Shown here in pieces: positions 1 to 11,490 of a stretch of DNA of 64,000 nucleotides. Numbering within the stretch: the first letter of the stretch is position 1; each line of letters starts with the position of its first letter. Location: positions 3,837,135 to 3,901,134 of the forward strand of contig NC_030385.2 in assembly GCF_001625215.2 (NCBI RefSeq), given 5' to 3'. The position numbers and the translations under genes are program-made. The DNA comes from Daucus carota subsp. sativus (lineage: Eukaryota > Streptophyta > Magnoliopsida > Apiales > Apiaceae). The notes beneath the pieces are model-generated. The model was not told the DNA's origin and made no database searches. It saw only the letters and a list, made by a program, of their open reading frames with translations.

Positions 1-160
1 ACATTTTACGCAGAAGTATCAGAAGCTAAGTTTTGATGTTATTTTCTCGACAAAATATACTTTCAAGAGTGATATATTTGGTTGGATCACTTGGAGCAAT
101 GGAAACTACAGAGTCCGTAGTCCTTTCGCTTTGAGCCTTACTGATAGGTCCAGTAAATGA
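1..160 (+). CDS. 3' end of a subtilase gene (partial)
   Basis: The window opens inside the last exon of a subtilisin-like protease gene. The reading frame runs from base 2 to a TGA at 158-160. It encodes the end of the fibronectin-III-like C-terminal domain, including [19 protein letters not shown] and the tail LSLTDRSSK. This is almost identical to the ends of the two complete subtilases downstream, so it is a third member of the same tandem array whose body lies left of the window. A short direct repeat of TCTACCTCTTCTATGTAT follows in the 3' flank (about 177-214). Confidence 0.9.
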   Translation, partial: HFTQKYQKLSFDVIFSTKYTFKSDIFGWITWSNGNYRVRSPFALSLTDRSSK

Positions 161-429
161 TCTTGAACAAATGTTCTACCTCTTCTATGTATAGTTCTAC
201 CTCTTCTATGTATAACCATCATATTTATAAATAAAAGAATATAATCATATTAGTTTAACGTATAATATCGCGGTTCAGTTTAGTTTCATCTTGTGCTGAA
301 GATCATATAAAAAAACTAGAACCAAGCCATAGATGCTGATTATTCTCAACTTTTGTTTAATTTTTTCAGTTCAGTTTTTGCTCAGTCCTAACATGAGCGC
401 CCTCCTTACACAAACATTTGGGAATATAG

Positions 430-962
430 TTCTACAAGAAGATTCAAATTATGACATAGCTCCCGGAACAGCCCTTGATAATTCACTGATTTCCAGAATT
501 GCACTATTGCAGTGTGCAAAGCATGAAATCACGATGACTGTCCCAATTTCTTCCATACTTCGTAACGTTTGCTCAGACTTCCATCAATTCTAAGGATGGG
601 AATGCAACTCTCTTTTATATAAAATCAATTAGGCAATGAACAAACTCTGCTTATTACATTGGAAATTATTTTTTGCATCTCAACAATAAAGCTGCAACGC
701 GATGCGAATTAATCAAAGATAATTGTAGGAATCTGCTATTCAAAGGTCTGCAACATCTGCAAACTACAAGCGAGCAGCAAAACATTTATCTACTAGTACT
801 TATGAGTCTTTTCTGCGAGAACTGATTGTCGATCATGTACAGGAATTACTTAGTTAACATGTTAATCTCTACTTGTACAGCCAGATGTTACTTAGCTGCC
901 TTGATCAAGTCATAACTTCCCACCTGGGATTATTCAGTCATCCGATCAGCTACAACAGGTCA
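430..962 (+). pseudogene. Decayed subtilase copy (relic 1)
   Basis: Scattered pieces align in order with the intact subtilase at 1667-4776. About 450-545 resembles exon 4 (GTALDNSLISR against [11 protein letters not shown]). About 560-640 resembles the end of exon 6, with a clear SKDGNA coding stretch followed by its donor GGTAATG-like sequence. About 725-790 resembles exon 7. About 876-962 resembles exon 8, with the preceding TACAG acceptor and the codons for ALIKS..PTW. Intron-side sequence is retained, so this is a degenerated genomic duplicate and not a retrocopy. Large internal deletions and stops make it non-coding. It has no promoter or exon 1 and no catalytic Asp, His or Ser block. 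Confidence 0.75.
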
Positions 963-1039
963 ATAATATCGTAATATATTAAATAGACGAGGCGGTCCAT
1001 AATATCGGAATATATTAAATAGTCAAATAAATAAATTCA

Positions 1040-1666
1040 TTATTTTTAATAATTTACATGAAAAATAGTAAATGTCCAATGGAAAATCATATGAGAACTA
1101 ACCAATTTTGTAATTATTATTTTATAAGAAAAATTATGGGGGAAGATTCTCTTTATCAATAAAGAGCCATTTGATGAATACATCCAGATTAAAATTGAAG
1201 AATGTAGATAACTGACAAGAAAGTTCAGTACTATACCGAATTCTTTAAATTTGTCATAACAATTTTCTGGCCTCAACTGAAGATTTAGCGATAGTACTAG
1301 GAACTTTCTGTCAAATTTAGCAAGTCCTCTGGGCATCACAAGCTCGAATCACATTATCAAAATGCTTAACGGTAAAGAGTGTAGTTTATGCTTTCTCACA
1401 TATGTAGTATCTTCACAATGCGTGACAGATTAAAATTACTAAAAATTCTGAAAATGCTGAAATTTAAGATTAAGAAATGAGCTGGAGAAGAAGGTTGCCA
1501 TATTAACCTCAGAGCCCTTTGAATGGTTAGAAACTTAAACAAGGAGCAAACACATTACTGTAGAGGATGTTTCTGAAATAGACAATCTTTTAGGCTATAT
1601 AATAAACTTGAGAATTGCAGAGTTTGCTCACCATCTCACCAATATTGTTCGCGATTATTACAGGCA
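1040..1666 (+). promoter_or_regulatory. Duplicated upstream region of the first complete subtilase
   Basis: This stretch is collinear and highly similar to 6660-7303, upstream of the second complete subtilase. The promoter was therefore copied with the gene. A TATA box (TATATAA) lies at 1596-1602, about 70 bases before the ATG. The equivalent box upstream of the second gene is at 7236-7243, with the same spacing. The region has no convincing coding content on either strand. Confidence 0.7.
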
Positions 1667-4600
1667 ATGGCAAGACTTTCCATTTTCTTCATTCCCTTAC
1701 TATTTTTATTCATCTCGGTTACATATGCAGATTCTGATGATGGATCAGACGAATCTGGAGTTTATATTGTTTACATGGGAGGGAAAGGCTCGTCGACTTC
1801 TGGCACTTTAAGAGATGATCAAGCTCAACTTATGGACTTGTTCTTGAAAAGGTTCATATTAATATGTACTACATCTTTGTTTCCATTACGATGAGTCCTC
1901 TTCAAACTATTAATCTCCGCTCTCTTGTTGCAACAGAGATGCTGTGGTACAGGTATACAAACACGGCTTCACAGGATTTGCGGCTCACATGTCTAAAGAG
2001 GAAGCAAATTTAATAGCTCAAGAACCAGGAGTTGTGTCCGTCTCTCGTGATAAAATGTTTAAACTACGGACAACAAGGTCGTGGTCTTTTCTCAAACTTC
2101 AACATTACCTGAATAATCCTATCACGGCCACTGACCTCCGCAGTACTTCCAAGGTGCAAGGAGCTGACACTATCATTGGTATGATAGATTCAGGTGAGTA
2201 TCAAAAAAAATTTAGTTTCTGTGCAAACAAATAATGTAATCTATTTAGCCCCAAAAAAAAGAAAGTAATTTATGTGTTCTGTTATAGTATCATGGTAAAT
2301 AGAAATTAATCAAACTATTTTTGGGGTATCAGGAATTTGGCCAGAATCTAAGAGCTTTAACGATAAAGATATGGGCCCGATTCCTCAACGGTGGAAAGGA
2401 ACTTGTCAGGAAACAGAAGATTTTCGCGCTTCAAGTTGCAACAAGTACAGGATGCACGCACAATTCATCACTGAATTTACCAGAATTTCATATCTTGTCA
2501 AATATTTTTCCTGAACTGTTATATGCACATCTTGACTAATACTATGTATTTATGTCAGAAAATTAATTGGTGCAAGACATTATGAAATACGCAACAAGAC
2601 ATGTAGAGATGTTGATGGACATGGCAGCCACACTGCTTCAACAGCCGCGGGAGCACCTGTTCCTGGAGTTTCCTATTATGGCTTAGCTCTCGGAACAGCC
2701 ATTGGTGGTTCACCGACTTCTAGACTCGCAGCGTACAAAGTATGCTATGAAAATACCTGTGCCGGCTCAACAATGTTAGCAGGAATGGATGCTGCAATTC
2801 ATGATGGAGTTGATATTATGTCAATATCGCTAGGCCCTAATTCCCTTCTGCTTAATATATGGGAAGATCCAATAGCCATTGGTGCTTTTCATGCCGTTGA
2901 GCATGGAATTACAGTTGTTTGTGCTGGTGGAAATAGCGGACCTTTTAATTCAAGTGTCTCGAATTATGTACCGTGGATAACAACCGTGGCTGCTTCGACA
3001 ATTGACAGACACTTCTATGCTAGTGTTGTTTTAGGTACTAATCAAGTTATTAAGGTAAAATGCATCCTGATTGCGATTTTATTTTGCTAGATAAAATTGT
3101 TTTAAATGATTCATTAGAAAGATGATCAAATAATGTGTAGAAATATGTATTTTCAGGGCGGAGGCTTTCAGTTTTCAAGTCTAAGCGACTCTCCAAAATA
3201 TCCGCTGATAGATGGCGTCTCAGCCAAGGTTCAATCTCATAACATCAGCGACGAATTAGCAAGGTAACTTAACTACATTTAGATCACTAACTTAGCGTTA
3301 ATCTCACCTTAACCGATGCACACAGGAACAGGGTATACCAGGTCTTTTGTAACTTATTAGAACACTTGGCATGTGTTCAGAAATTGTGCAGAAGGTTCAT
3401 TAGATCCAAGCAAGGTCGAAGGACGTATAGTTCTATGTTTCAGAGAGATAAAGGGAATTTATACATTCCAGGTTATTACAAATCAAGGTGCACGTGGACT
3501 GATTCTGGTTGACGATGATTATAGAATTCTAGATGACGTTCTACGAGAAGGGGATGTCACGTTTCCTTATACATTTATCAGTTCCAAGGATGGGAATGCA
3601 ATTATCTCTTATATACAGTCAAATAGGTAATGAGAAATGTTCGATGATGATAATTACTTTAGAAGTATTCTTTAAGCATATTATAATTAAATTGCAGTCC
3701 TAATTAACCGGATATGATTTTTAAGGAATCCGACTGCAACTATCCGAAGGTCTGGAACATCTACAGGCTTCAAGCCATCACCTGTCATTGCTGATTTCTC
3801 ATCCAGAGGCCCATCCTATTTATCACATAATCTTCTCAAGGCAAGCACCTCCTATATCTCGTTATACAAAAAAGATATACACTTAACTTGTTAATCTGTT
3901 TTTTACAGCCAGATATTACGGCACCAGGAGTGAATATTATAGCAGCATGGAGTAAAATGAACCCGAAACATGCACTCCCAGGACAGGCTCCTCCAGATTA
4001 TGCCATAATCTCTGGAACGTCAATGTCGACCCCGCACATTTCAGGAATAGCTGCATTAATCAAGTCCCAACATCCCACTTGGGAACATTCAGCCATCAGA
4101 TCTGCTATTATGACTACAGGTCAATTTTTAATTAATGTAAAGTTTGTGCACAATAATGATATCGGATACAAATCTAACAATTATACAATTAATTACAGCT
4201 GTTCAAACATGTAGCGATGGATCTCCCATTCTAAGTTTACCAGGATCACAAGAAGCTACCCCATATGATTTTGGGGCAGGGCATGTGAACATAGAACAAG
4301 TGATTAGTCCGGGGCTAATTTACGAGACGCCTATCACTGATTACTATCTCTTTCTTTGTAATTATGGATATAACATTTCAACAATTAAGCTTATTGCAAA
4401 GAATATTCCAGAAGGATTTTCTTGTCCGAAGAATGCAAATACAGCATTAATCTCCACCATGAATTATCCATCAATAGCCATCGCGAGGTTTAAGAGATAT
4501 ACAGAGAGGAAAGTAACAAGAACTGTTACTAATGTCGGTGATGAGGATGAGGCAGTCTATGAAGTAACAGTGGATGCTCCTGAACATCTCAATGTGCAAG

Positions 4601-4776
4601 TCATACCAGAGACTTTACATTTTACGCAGAAGTATCAGAAGCTAAGTTTTGATGTGATTTTCTCGACGAAATATACATTCAAGACTGATATATTTGGTTG
4701 GATCACTTGGAGCAATGGCAACTGCAGAGTGCGTAGTCCTTTCGCTCTGAGCCTAACTGATAGGTCCAGTGAATGA
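1667..4776 (+). CDS. Subtilisin-like serine protease, SBT5.2/CRSP-like (copy A)
   Basis: Predicted secreted serine protease of 768 residues, in nine exons: 1667-1851, 1937-2193, 2333-2444, 2559-3054, 3157-3263, 3381-3626, 3726-3840, 3909-4119, 4199-4776. All junctions keep frame. The start follows a TATA box by about 70 bases and opens a signal peptide ([21 protein letters not shown]). Next come an I9 prodomain (from GVYIVYMGG) and a mature enzyme likely starting near TTRSWSFL. The catalytic set is complete: Asp in GMIDSG, His in DGHGSHTAS, oxyanion Asn in AGGNSGP, Ser in [11 protein letters not shown] domain sits between His and Ser (exon 6), and a Fn3-like domain is at the C-terminus. Family resemblance is to Arabidopsis SBT5.2 (CO2-response secreted protease); the apoplastic substrate is unknown. 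Intron 7 starts with GC at 3841-3842, flanked by AAG and AAG. Confidence 0.93.
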
Positions 4777-4859
4777 TCTGAAAAACATGATGTATCATTA
4801 CTTATAAATCATGCATTAAGGTCTATTTATATTCAATGCATCTTTCATATTATCAGACT

Positions 4860-6385
4860 GCTTAATAGCCTATTACTTCCTTACTTATGGAGTATATTCA
4901 CAATACGTGCAAGGCTGAAATTACCGAAATGAGGTGCAGTATGAAAAAGTAGGAATAAGAATATAACCAAATATTGATGCAGTTCGATTTGACATATAGG
5001 AAGGAGCATGCACATTATTGTTGATGATGTTTGAAAATACACAATCTCTTCGGTTATATACTTGAGGGTTGCAGAAATTTTATCCATCTCAACAATACAG
5101 CTAGTTTTAGTTCAGCACAAGCAATGGCAAGGCTTCTTTGTTTTGTTTCTCAATATCTTTTCTCGTCGTGTAAATTACAATTGCAGCTTTGGTTCAATCA
5201 CAAAGACATGGATCTGTATCGGTTACATAGGCGGAAAAGGCTCATCAACTTCTGAAACTTTGTGAGATGATCAGGCTCGGCTTCTCAGGCCTTCATCAAA
5301 AAGGTCTACCCATACATATGTACTGGTAGGGCTTTCAAACGGACAATTCGGATACGGATCGATATGCCTATATCCGTATCCGTATCCGCAATTGTCGGAT
5401 TCAGATACGGATGATATCCGTTTTATTTCGGATACGGATAATATCCGCTTTTTATTGGATACGAATGCGGATAATTCGAACGGATGTCGGATTTCTTTGA
5501 TGGTCCTACCATATTAATGATGATTTTAGAACAAGTATTATGCGATTAAGCTTGTATAATATTTTTATATATGTATAAAATATCTGTATAATTATATAAA
5601 ATTAGTGTAAATGTATATACACACACTACAAACTTATAAAATAAAATTTTAATTATATATAATTATATATTATATAATTTTAATAACATATATGTATTTA
5701 ATTTTGGATTCGAATATCACGGATTCGGATACGAATAATATTCATTTTTTTCGGATACGAATATGAAATTTTCGTACGGATATGAGTTTTTCGAATAATT
5801 TTGACAGCCCTGAGTACTGGTACACACAAATTACAGATTAAAACAAAACAAAAACCAAAACTACTTACAACAAGGTCCTGGTAAGCTTCAAAATGTCCTT
5901 GATAATCCTATCCCTGCAACAGAACTTTACAATTTCACTGCTAAGTGCTAATGATGCTGACACAATTATTTGTATTGTTAACTAAGGACTTTGGTTAACA
6001 AAGATTTTGAGGTTCGGCAGGAATAACAGAGAGTGCCGTGAATAGTTCTGTGGTTGTTTAAGGATTAGGGTTTATGAAAAAGAGGGCTAAGCTTATTAGT
6101 TTTCTGGATTTGTTTCGTGTATCGGATCTCGTGGAGAGGATTTTATTATCAAGTTACGACCTTGGCATTTGTATATAATCCGAATTGGTGTGCACCTTTT
6201 CAAACATGAATAATCCATCAATAGCCATCGGGTATTATGAAAGTAACAAGAACTGTTACAGATGTCGTTGATGAAGACGAGGCAGTATATGAAGTAACAG
6301 TTGATGCTCCTGAATATTTCAATGTGCAAGTCATACCAGAGAAGTTACATTAATGTGCTGTGTGCAAGTCATACCGGAGAAGTTA
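4860..6385 (+). pseudogene. Decayed subtilase copy (relic 2), split by a hAT element
   Basis: The remains run in order. About 4866-5310 is promoter plus exon 1: the TATA-like TTATATACTTGAGG region, ATGGCAAGGCTT at 5124, and codons for [15 protein letters not shown] hAT element follows at 5327-5812. About 5838-5990 resembles the end of exon 2 (from the TTRSW region to the block before the catalytic Asp). About 6205-6385 resembles exon 9 (the Fn3-like domain, NNPSIAI and VTRTV). Exons 3-8 are missing and several stops interrupt the rest. The transposon sits in the former intron 1. This copy lies between two intact genes and shows that the array gained and lost members. Confidence 0.8.
5327..5812. 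mobile_element. Non-autonomous hAT element, 486 bp
   Basis: The left end is TAGGGCTTTCAAA and the inverted right end reads CAGGGCTGTCAAA. Flanks are TGTACTGG (5319-5326) and AGTACTGG (5813-5820), an 8-bp target duplication with one mismatch, the hAT size. Subterminal parts carry many copies of GGATACGGAT and CGGATACGAAT in both orientations, and the middle is AT-rich. No transposase is encoded. It was inserted into the intron 1 remnant of the neighbouring subtilase relic. Confidence 0.8.
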
Positions 6386-6424
6386 CTGATTTCGATCAAA
6401 TTGTGTACCCGTTCTATGTATAAG

Positions 6425-6645
6425 ACCTGTTCATGAACAATTCAACTCGATACTACTCGAATTCGGGTTGGCTTTAGTTGTTCGATCGTAAATAAATTCA
6501 TATTTTGGTTTTTTATTATCAAATTCAGTTTGAACATAAATTCGTGTTGAATTAGAGCCGAACTCAATTTTTGTTTAAAAAGATCAAGGTAAACTTATTT
6601 ATGAAAATTTTGATTCAGCTCAATTTGTTTACATCCGCGGAAGTA
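6425..6645. repeat. Probable degraded hAT-type MITE
   Basis: The sequence begins near GACCTGTTCATGAAC and ends near CAGCTCAATTTGTTTACA, with CTCGA, TTCGA and GAACTC words in between. The word content resembles the GCTCG-rich hAT elements at 28.2-29.3 kb, whose typical end carries GTGTAAATGAG. No target duplication could be found, so the assignment rests on word similarity only. Confidence 0.35.
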
Positions 6646-6659
6646 CAGCAGGCAATATA

Positions 6660-7303
6660 AAATTGTTACTTATTTGTTAAATTAGCAAGGAAGTTGGTAA
6701 ATGGGAAATCATACAAAGTTTCAGGACAAATTTTGTTATTATTAGTTTATAAGAATTTTTTTGGGTAGATTCTATTTATCAACGGAAAGCCATTTATGAA
6801 TACATCCAGGTTTAAAATTGAAGAAAGTGGATAACTGACAAGAAAGGTCAGTACAATACTCAATTCTTAAAAATTTTCATAAGAATTTTTTGGGCTGAAC
6901 TGAAGATTTAGCAAAAGTACTAGGAACTTTCTGTCATATTTAGCAAGTCCTCTGGGCATTACGATCTCGAATCATATTATAAAAATGCTTAATGGTAAAG
7001 AGTGTAGTTTTTGCTTTCTCACATATGTAGTATTTTCACAATGCGTGCAAGATTGAAATTACTAAAAATTCTGAAAAAATAATGAAGATTTTTTTTAAAA
7101 AGAAATTGTGAAGAAATGAGCTGAAGAAGAAGGTTACCAGATTAACATCAGACCCCTTTGAATGGTTAGAAACTTAAAGAAGGATGAAACACATTGCAGT
7201 AGAGGATATTTCCGAAATAAACAAATCTTTTAGGCTATATAAACTTGAGAATTGCAGAGTTTCTTCACCATATCACTAATATAGTTCCAGATTATAACTG
7301 ACA
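6660..7303 (+). promoter_or_regulatory. Duplicated upstream region of the second complete subtilase
   Basis: Collinear with 1040-1666, with only small indels. A TATA box (TATATAAA) lies at 7236-7243, 68 bases before the ATG at 7304. The shared block extends at least 600 bases upstream. The duplicated unit therefore included the proximal promoter, and both genes probably began with the same expression pattern. Confidence 0.7.
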
Positions 7304-10300
7304 ATGGCACGGCTTTCTATCTTTGTCGTTCTTTTACTAGTATTCATCTCGCTTGCAAATGCAGCTTCTGAAGATCAATCAGAAGAACCTGGAGTTTATA
7401 TTGTTTACATGGGAGGCAAAGGCTCGTCGACTCCTGGTACTTTAAGAGATGATCAAGCCCAAATTATGAACTCATTCTTAAAAAGGTCAATATTAGTATG
7501 TACAACATTGTTCCTGAACTCTAATACAATGAGCCCTCTTCTAATTATTAATCTCTGTTTTCTTGTTGCAACAGAGATGCGGTGGTACAGGTATACAAGC
7601 ATGGCTTCACAGGATTTGCCGCTCATATGTCTAAAGACGAAGCAGATTTAATAGCTCAAGAACCAGGAGTTGTGTCTGTTTCTCGTGATAAAATGATAAA
7701 ACTAAGTACAACAAGGTCGTGGTCTTTTCTCAAACTTCAACATTACCTGGATAATCCTATCCCGGAAACAGAGTTCCACAGGTCCAAGGTGCATGGAGCT
7801 GAAACTATCATAGGTTTGGTAGATTCAGGCGAGTATCTATAAAATTTCATTTCTGTGCAAACAAATAATGTAATTTATCTAGCCAAAACAATGTAATCTA
7901 TGTATTCTGTTATAGTATCATGGTAGAAATTAATCAAATTCTTTTGAGGGGATTATCAGGAATTTGGCCAGAATCTAGGAGCTTTAATGATAAAGGTATG
8001 GGCCCGATCCCTAAACGGTGGAAAGGAACTTGTCAGGAAACAGAAGATTTTCGCGCTTCTAGCTGCAACAGGTATGCTCAATGTATTAGAATTCTGAGAT
8101 CCTTTCATGTTTTATCCTAAATTATTATGTATGCGTATTTTGACTGGAAACATTCATTAAAATGCTGTTTCTGTTAGGAAATTAATTGGTGCAAGATATT
8201 TCATGTCAATCAATAAAACAAGTAGAGACTTTGCGGGGCATGGCAGCCACACTTCATCAACAGCTGCAGGAGCACCAGTGCCTGGAGTTTCATATTACGG
8301 CTTAGCTGGTGGAACAGCCGTTGGTGGTTCTCCAAAATCAAGAATTGCAATGTACAAAGCATGTTATTTAGGAGGCTGTGACGAATCAGCAATCCTAGCA
8401 GCGATGGATACAGCAATTCATGACGGAGTTGATATACTGTCCTTATCCATAGGCAAGCCAGCCTTTATAACAACTGATATATCAAAAGATTTGCTAGCAG
8501 TTGGTGCATTTCATGCGGTTGAGCATGGAATTATGGTTGTTTTTGCGGGTGGAAACTCGGGACCTCAGTTATCAAGTGTCTCAAATTATGTACCATGGAT
8601 GACTACCGTTGCTGCTTCAACTATTGACAGACATATCTATGCTAATGTGGTGTTGGGTACTAATCAAGTTATCAAGGTAAAAATCATTATGCATATTGGA
8701 CTTGCAATAATGAAATGCAATTATGCTATTTGTTTAGCTTCACAGTAAGAATTTTAGTTTTTATTGGAAGGATAATCAACTCATGTAGAGAAATCTCTCT
8801 TCTCAGGGTGGAGGCTTTCAGTTCTCTAGTTTAAGTGCCTCTCCGATATATCCACTAATAGACGGGGTCTCAGCCAAGATTCGATCTCATAACATCACCG
8901 ACAGATTAGCAAGGTAAGTAAACTATTGTGCATACAATGTGCACATATGCACCAATTTTTTTGCAACTTAAAAAACATGTGGGATGTGTTCAGAAACTGT
9001 CAACCAGGTTCAATAGATTCAAGCAAGGTCAAAGGACATATAATTCTATGTTTCAACGAGATAGGCGACGACCCTTTTGATAGGATTGAGGATATGATAA
9101 ATAAAGGTGCGCTTGGAGCGATTATGGTTGACGATGATTTCAAAATTCAAAGTATCGACCTTCTATATGAGAATAAAACGTTTCCTCGAACGTTTATCAG
9201 TTCCAAGGATGGGAATGCAGTTCTCTCTTATATAAAATCAAATAGGTAACTACAATAATTTGACGATTACATTGAAAATGATCTTGATCCTAACTAATCG
9301 GATATAATTTCAAGGAATCCAACTGCGACTATTGGAAGGTCTGCAACATCTATAGGCTTCAAGCCAGCACCTGCTGTTGCTTATTTCTCATCCAGAGGCC
9401 CGTCGTTTTTTACGCATAACCTTCTCAAGGCAAGCACATTAAATCTCTCTAATTTACAATTATATATATGCATAGAGCAAAATATTTCTCTGCTACTGCT
9501 AGTATTACTGAGTTTGTTTTCTGTAAAATAGGGTCCTTGTGGGTATTGGAATAACATTTCAAACATGTTGGTCTGTACTTTTACAGCCAGATATTACGGC
9601 ACCAGGAGTGAATATTATAGCGGCATGGACTAGAGCAAGCACAGAATTTGGAATCCCAGGACAGGCTCCACCAGATTACGTCGTAGTCTCTGGAACCTCA
9701 ATGGCAACCCCTCACATTGCTGCAGTAGCTGCCCTGATCAAGTCCCAACATCCCACTTGGGATCATTCAGCCATCAGATCTGCTATTATGACTACAGGTC
9801 AATTTCTCACACATAAATATATTTTAATTTCTCAATAGAAAAATGATAGTATTTGATAGAAAATCTAACAATTGTACAATTACTTACAGCTGTCCAAACG
9901 TGTAGCGATGGATCTCCAATCTTGAAATTTCCAGGATCACAAGTAGCTACACCATATGATTTTGGGGCAGGGCATGTGAACATAGGACAAGTCATGGATC
10001 CAGGGCTAGTTTACGAGACGTCTATGACTGATTACTATTTTTTCCTTTGCAATTATGGATATAATCTGTCAACAATCAAGCTTATTGCAAAGACTATTCC
10101 AGAGGGATTTTCTTGTCCGAAGAATGCAAATACAGCATTAATCTCCAACATGAATTATCCATCAATAGCCATCGCGAATTTTAAGAAAAACACAGAGAGG
10201 AAAGTAACAAGAACTGTTAAAAATGTTGGTGATGAAGACGAGGCAGTATATGAAGTAACAGTTGATGCACCTGAACATCTCAATGTGCAAGTCATACCAG

Positions 10301-10467
10301 AGACTTTACATTTTACACAGGAGTATCAGAAGCTGAGTTATGATGTGAAATTTTCGACAAAATATTCATTCGACAGTGATATATTTGGTTGGATCACTTG
10401 GAGCAATGGCAAGTACAGAGTGCGTAGTCCTTTTGCTCTGAGCCTAACGGAAAGGTCCATTAGATGA
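7304..10467 (+). CDS. Subtilisin-like serine protease, SBT5.2/CRSP-like (copy B)
   Basis: Paralogue of copy A, 769 residues. Exons: 7304-7485, 7575-7828, 7960-8071, 8178-8676, 8807-8913, 8994-9245, 9315-9429, 9587-9797, 9890-10467. Intron positions and phases are identical to copy A. It has a signal peptide ([20 protein letters not shown]), an I9 prodomain, catalytic Asp in GLVDSG, His in AGHGSHTSS, Asn in AGGNSGP, Ser in GTSMATPH, a PA domain and a Fn3-like C-terminus. Two introns start with GC: intron 2 (CAG then GCGAGT at 7829, where copy A has GTGAGT) and intron 7 (CTCAAG then GCAAGC at 9430, as in copy A). The His region and exons 4-6 differ most from copy A, which suggests divergence in substrate contacts. 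It is probably secreted to the apoplast. Confidence 0.93.
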
Positions 10468-10819
10468 TCTGGAACATCCCTCCTATCTGTAACTTGATAA
10501 TAAACAAAACCATTACAAATGATGTACCCATCCTCTATGTGTGGATTTATATTTTGGATGATAATTATAATTATTACATTAATCAATCTACTTCCAGTTA
10601 CCCCTGGACATGCAGGGATTCGATGAAGTTCTAGCAGATTTTGCATTTGCGACTTGAGTTCATAAATTTTGTATAAACCTGTAATTGTGTCACAGTTGAT
10701 ATAAAATGAACCTGTAATTCAGTAATTTACAACCCAATTTACTTAAGTAATTACATGAAAAATTTTAAAACATTATTATTAAATAATATATGAGAAACCA
10801 TCACTTATTCCTCATGAGC
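10468..10819. other. 3' flank of subtilase copy B
   Basis: AT-rich non-coding sequence holding the presumed 3' UTR and polyadenylation region of copy B. I see no gene or repeat in it that I can name. Confidence 0.5.
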
Positions 10820-11190
10820 AGTGTTCTAAAAGTCGGATTAATCGCCGATTAATCGCTGTTCAGTCGGCCACTGTCACGATTAAGCGTTAATCGTTGAAAA
10901 AACCGTCTTTTCTAAAAACTTGGTCAAAGACGGAATTAATCGGTCAAAAGACGGTAAAATACCTGATAAGCCGTAATATAGATTAACCCAAACACATTTA
11001 ATTCCAGCTCCGCTAGCAAGTGAATCCAGGTTGATGACCTTCGTGACCCTAGGGTGTGGTCCTCTGCGAGACATGTTGATGGTAAAATATATTCGCACAA
11101 TGATTGTTTTTGAATACGAGGAATAAGACACCTGATTGTTAGCATATATGCCTATCCCATGATCCGGCACTCCAGGCACACGCCTACGCG
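10820..11190. mobile_element. Fragment of a hAT element
   Basis: It begins with CAGTGTTCTAAAAGTCGG, a hAT-type terminus, followed by repeated GATTAATCG and TTAATCG words typical of subterminal transposase-binding arrays. No matching inverted right end or target duplication was found before the subtilase relic at 11205. It is therefore scored as a one-ended fragment. A minus-strand open stretch at 10880-11179 has no recognisable domain. Confidence 0.5.
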
Positions 11191-11204
11191 GCCTGGGGCT
11201 ACTT

Positions 11205-11490
11205 TATGATACTTCTACCACTGATACTATCTTTTCCTTGTCCGAACAATGCAAATGCAGAATTGAAATGTAGATAGGGAAGTAACAACAACTGTTAAAA
11301 ATGTCTGCAATAAAAACGATGCAGTATATCAGGTAACAGTGGATGCTCCTGAACATCTCGATGTGCAAGTCATACCAGAGAAGTTACATTTTACAAAGAA
11401 GAATCAGAAGCTAGGCTTCGGTGTAAATTTGTCTACAAAATATTTATTCGAGAGTGATATATTTAATTTGTCTTCTCACTCATCTCTGGA
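11205..11490 (+). pseudogene. Decayed subtilase 3' end (relic 3)
   Basis: Matches the last exon of the array genes: CPNNANA, then EVTTTVKNV with changes, then the well-kept stretch DAPEHLDVQVIPEKLHF, and STKYLFESDIF. It diverges just before the expected FGWITWSN and lacks everything upstream of the Fn3-like domain. Frame breaks and absence of the catalytic domain make it a relic. It marks the right edge of the array. Confidence 0.8.

Noticed and set aside
1046-1339. 97-codon minus-strand open frame
   Set aside because: Falls in the duplicated subtilase promoter; the matching region at 6.7-7.0 kb does not keep the frame.
5327-5812. GGATACGGAT repeats as a satellite
   Set aside because: Bounded by inverted ends and an 8-bp target duplication, so it is one hAT element and not a tandem satellite.
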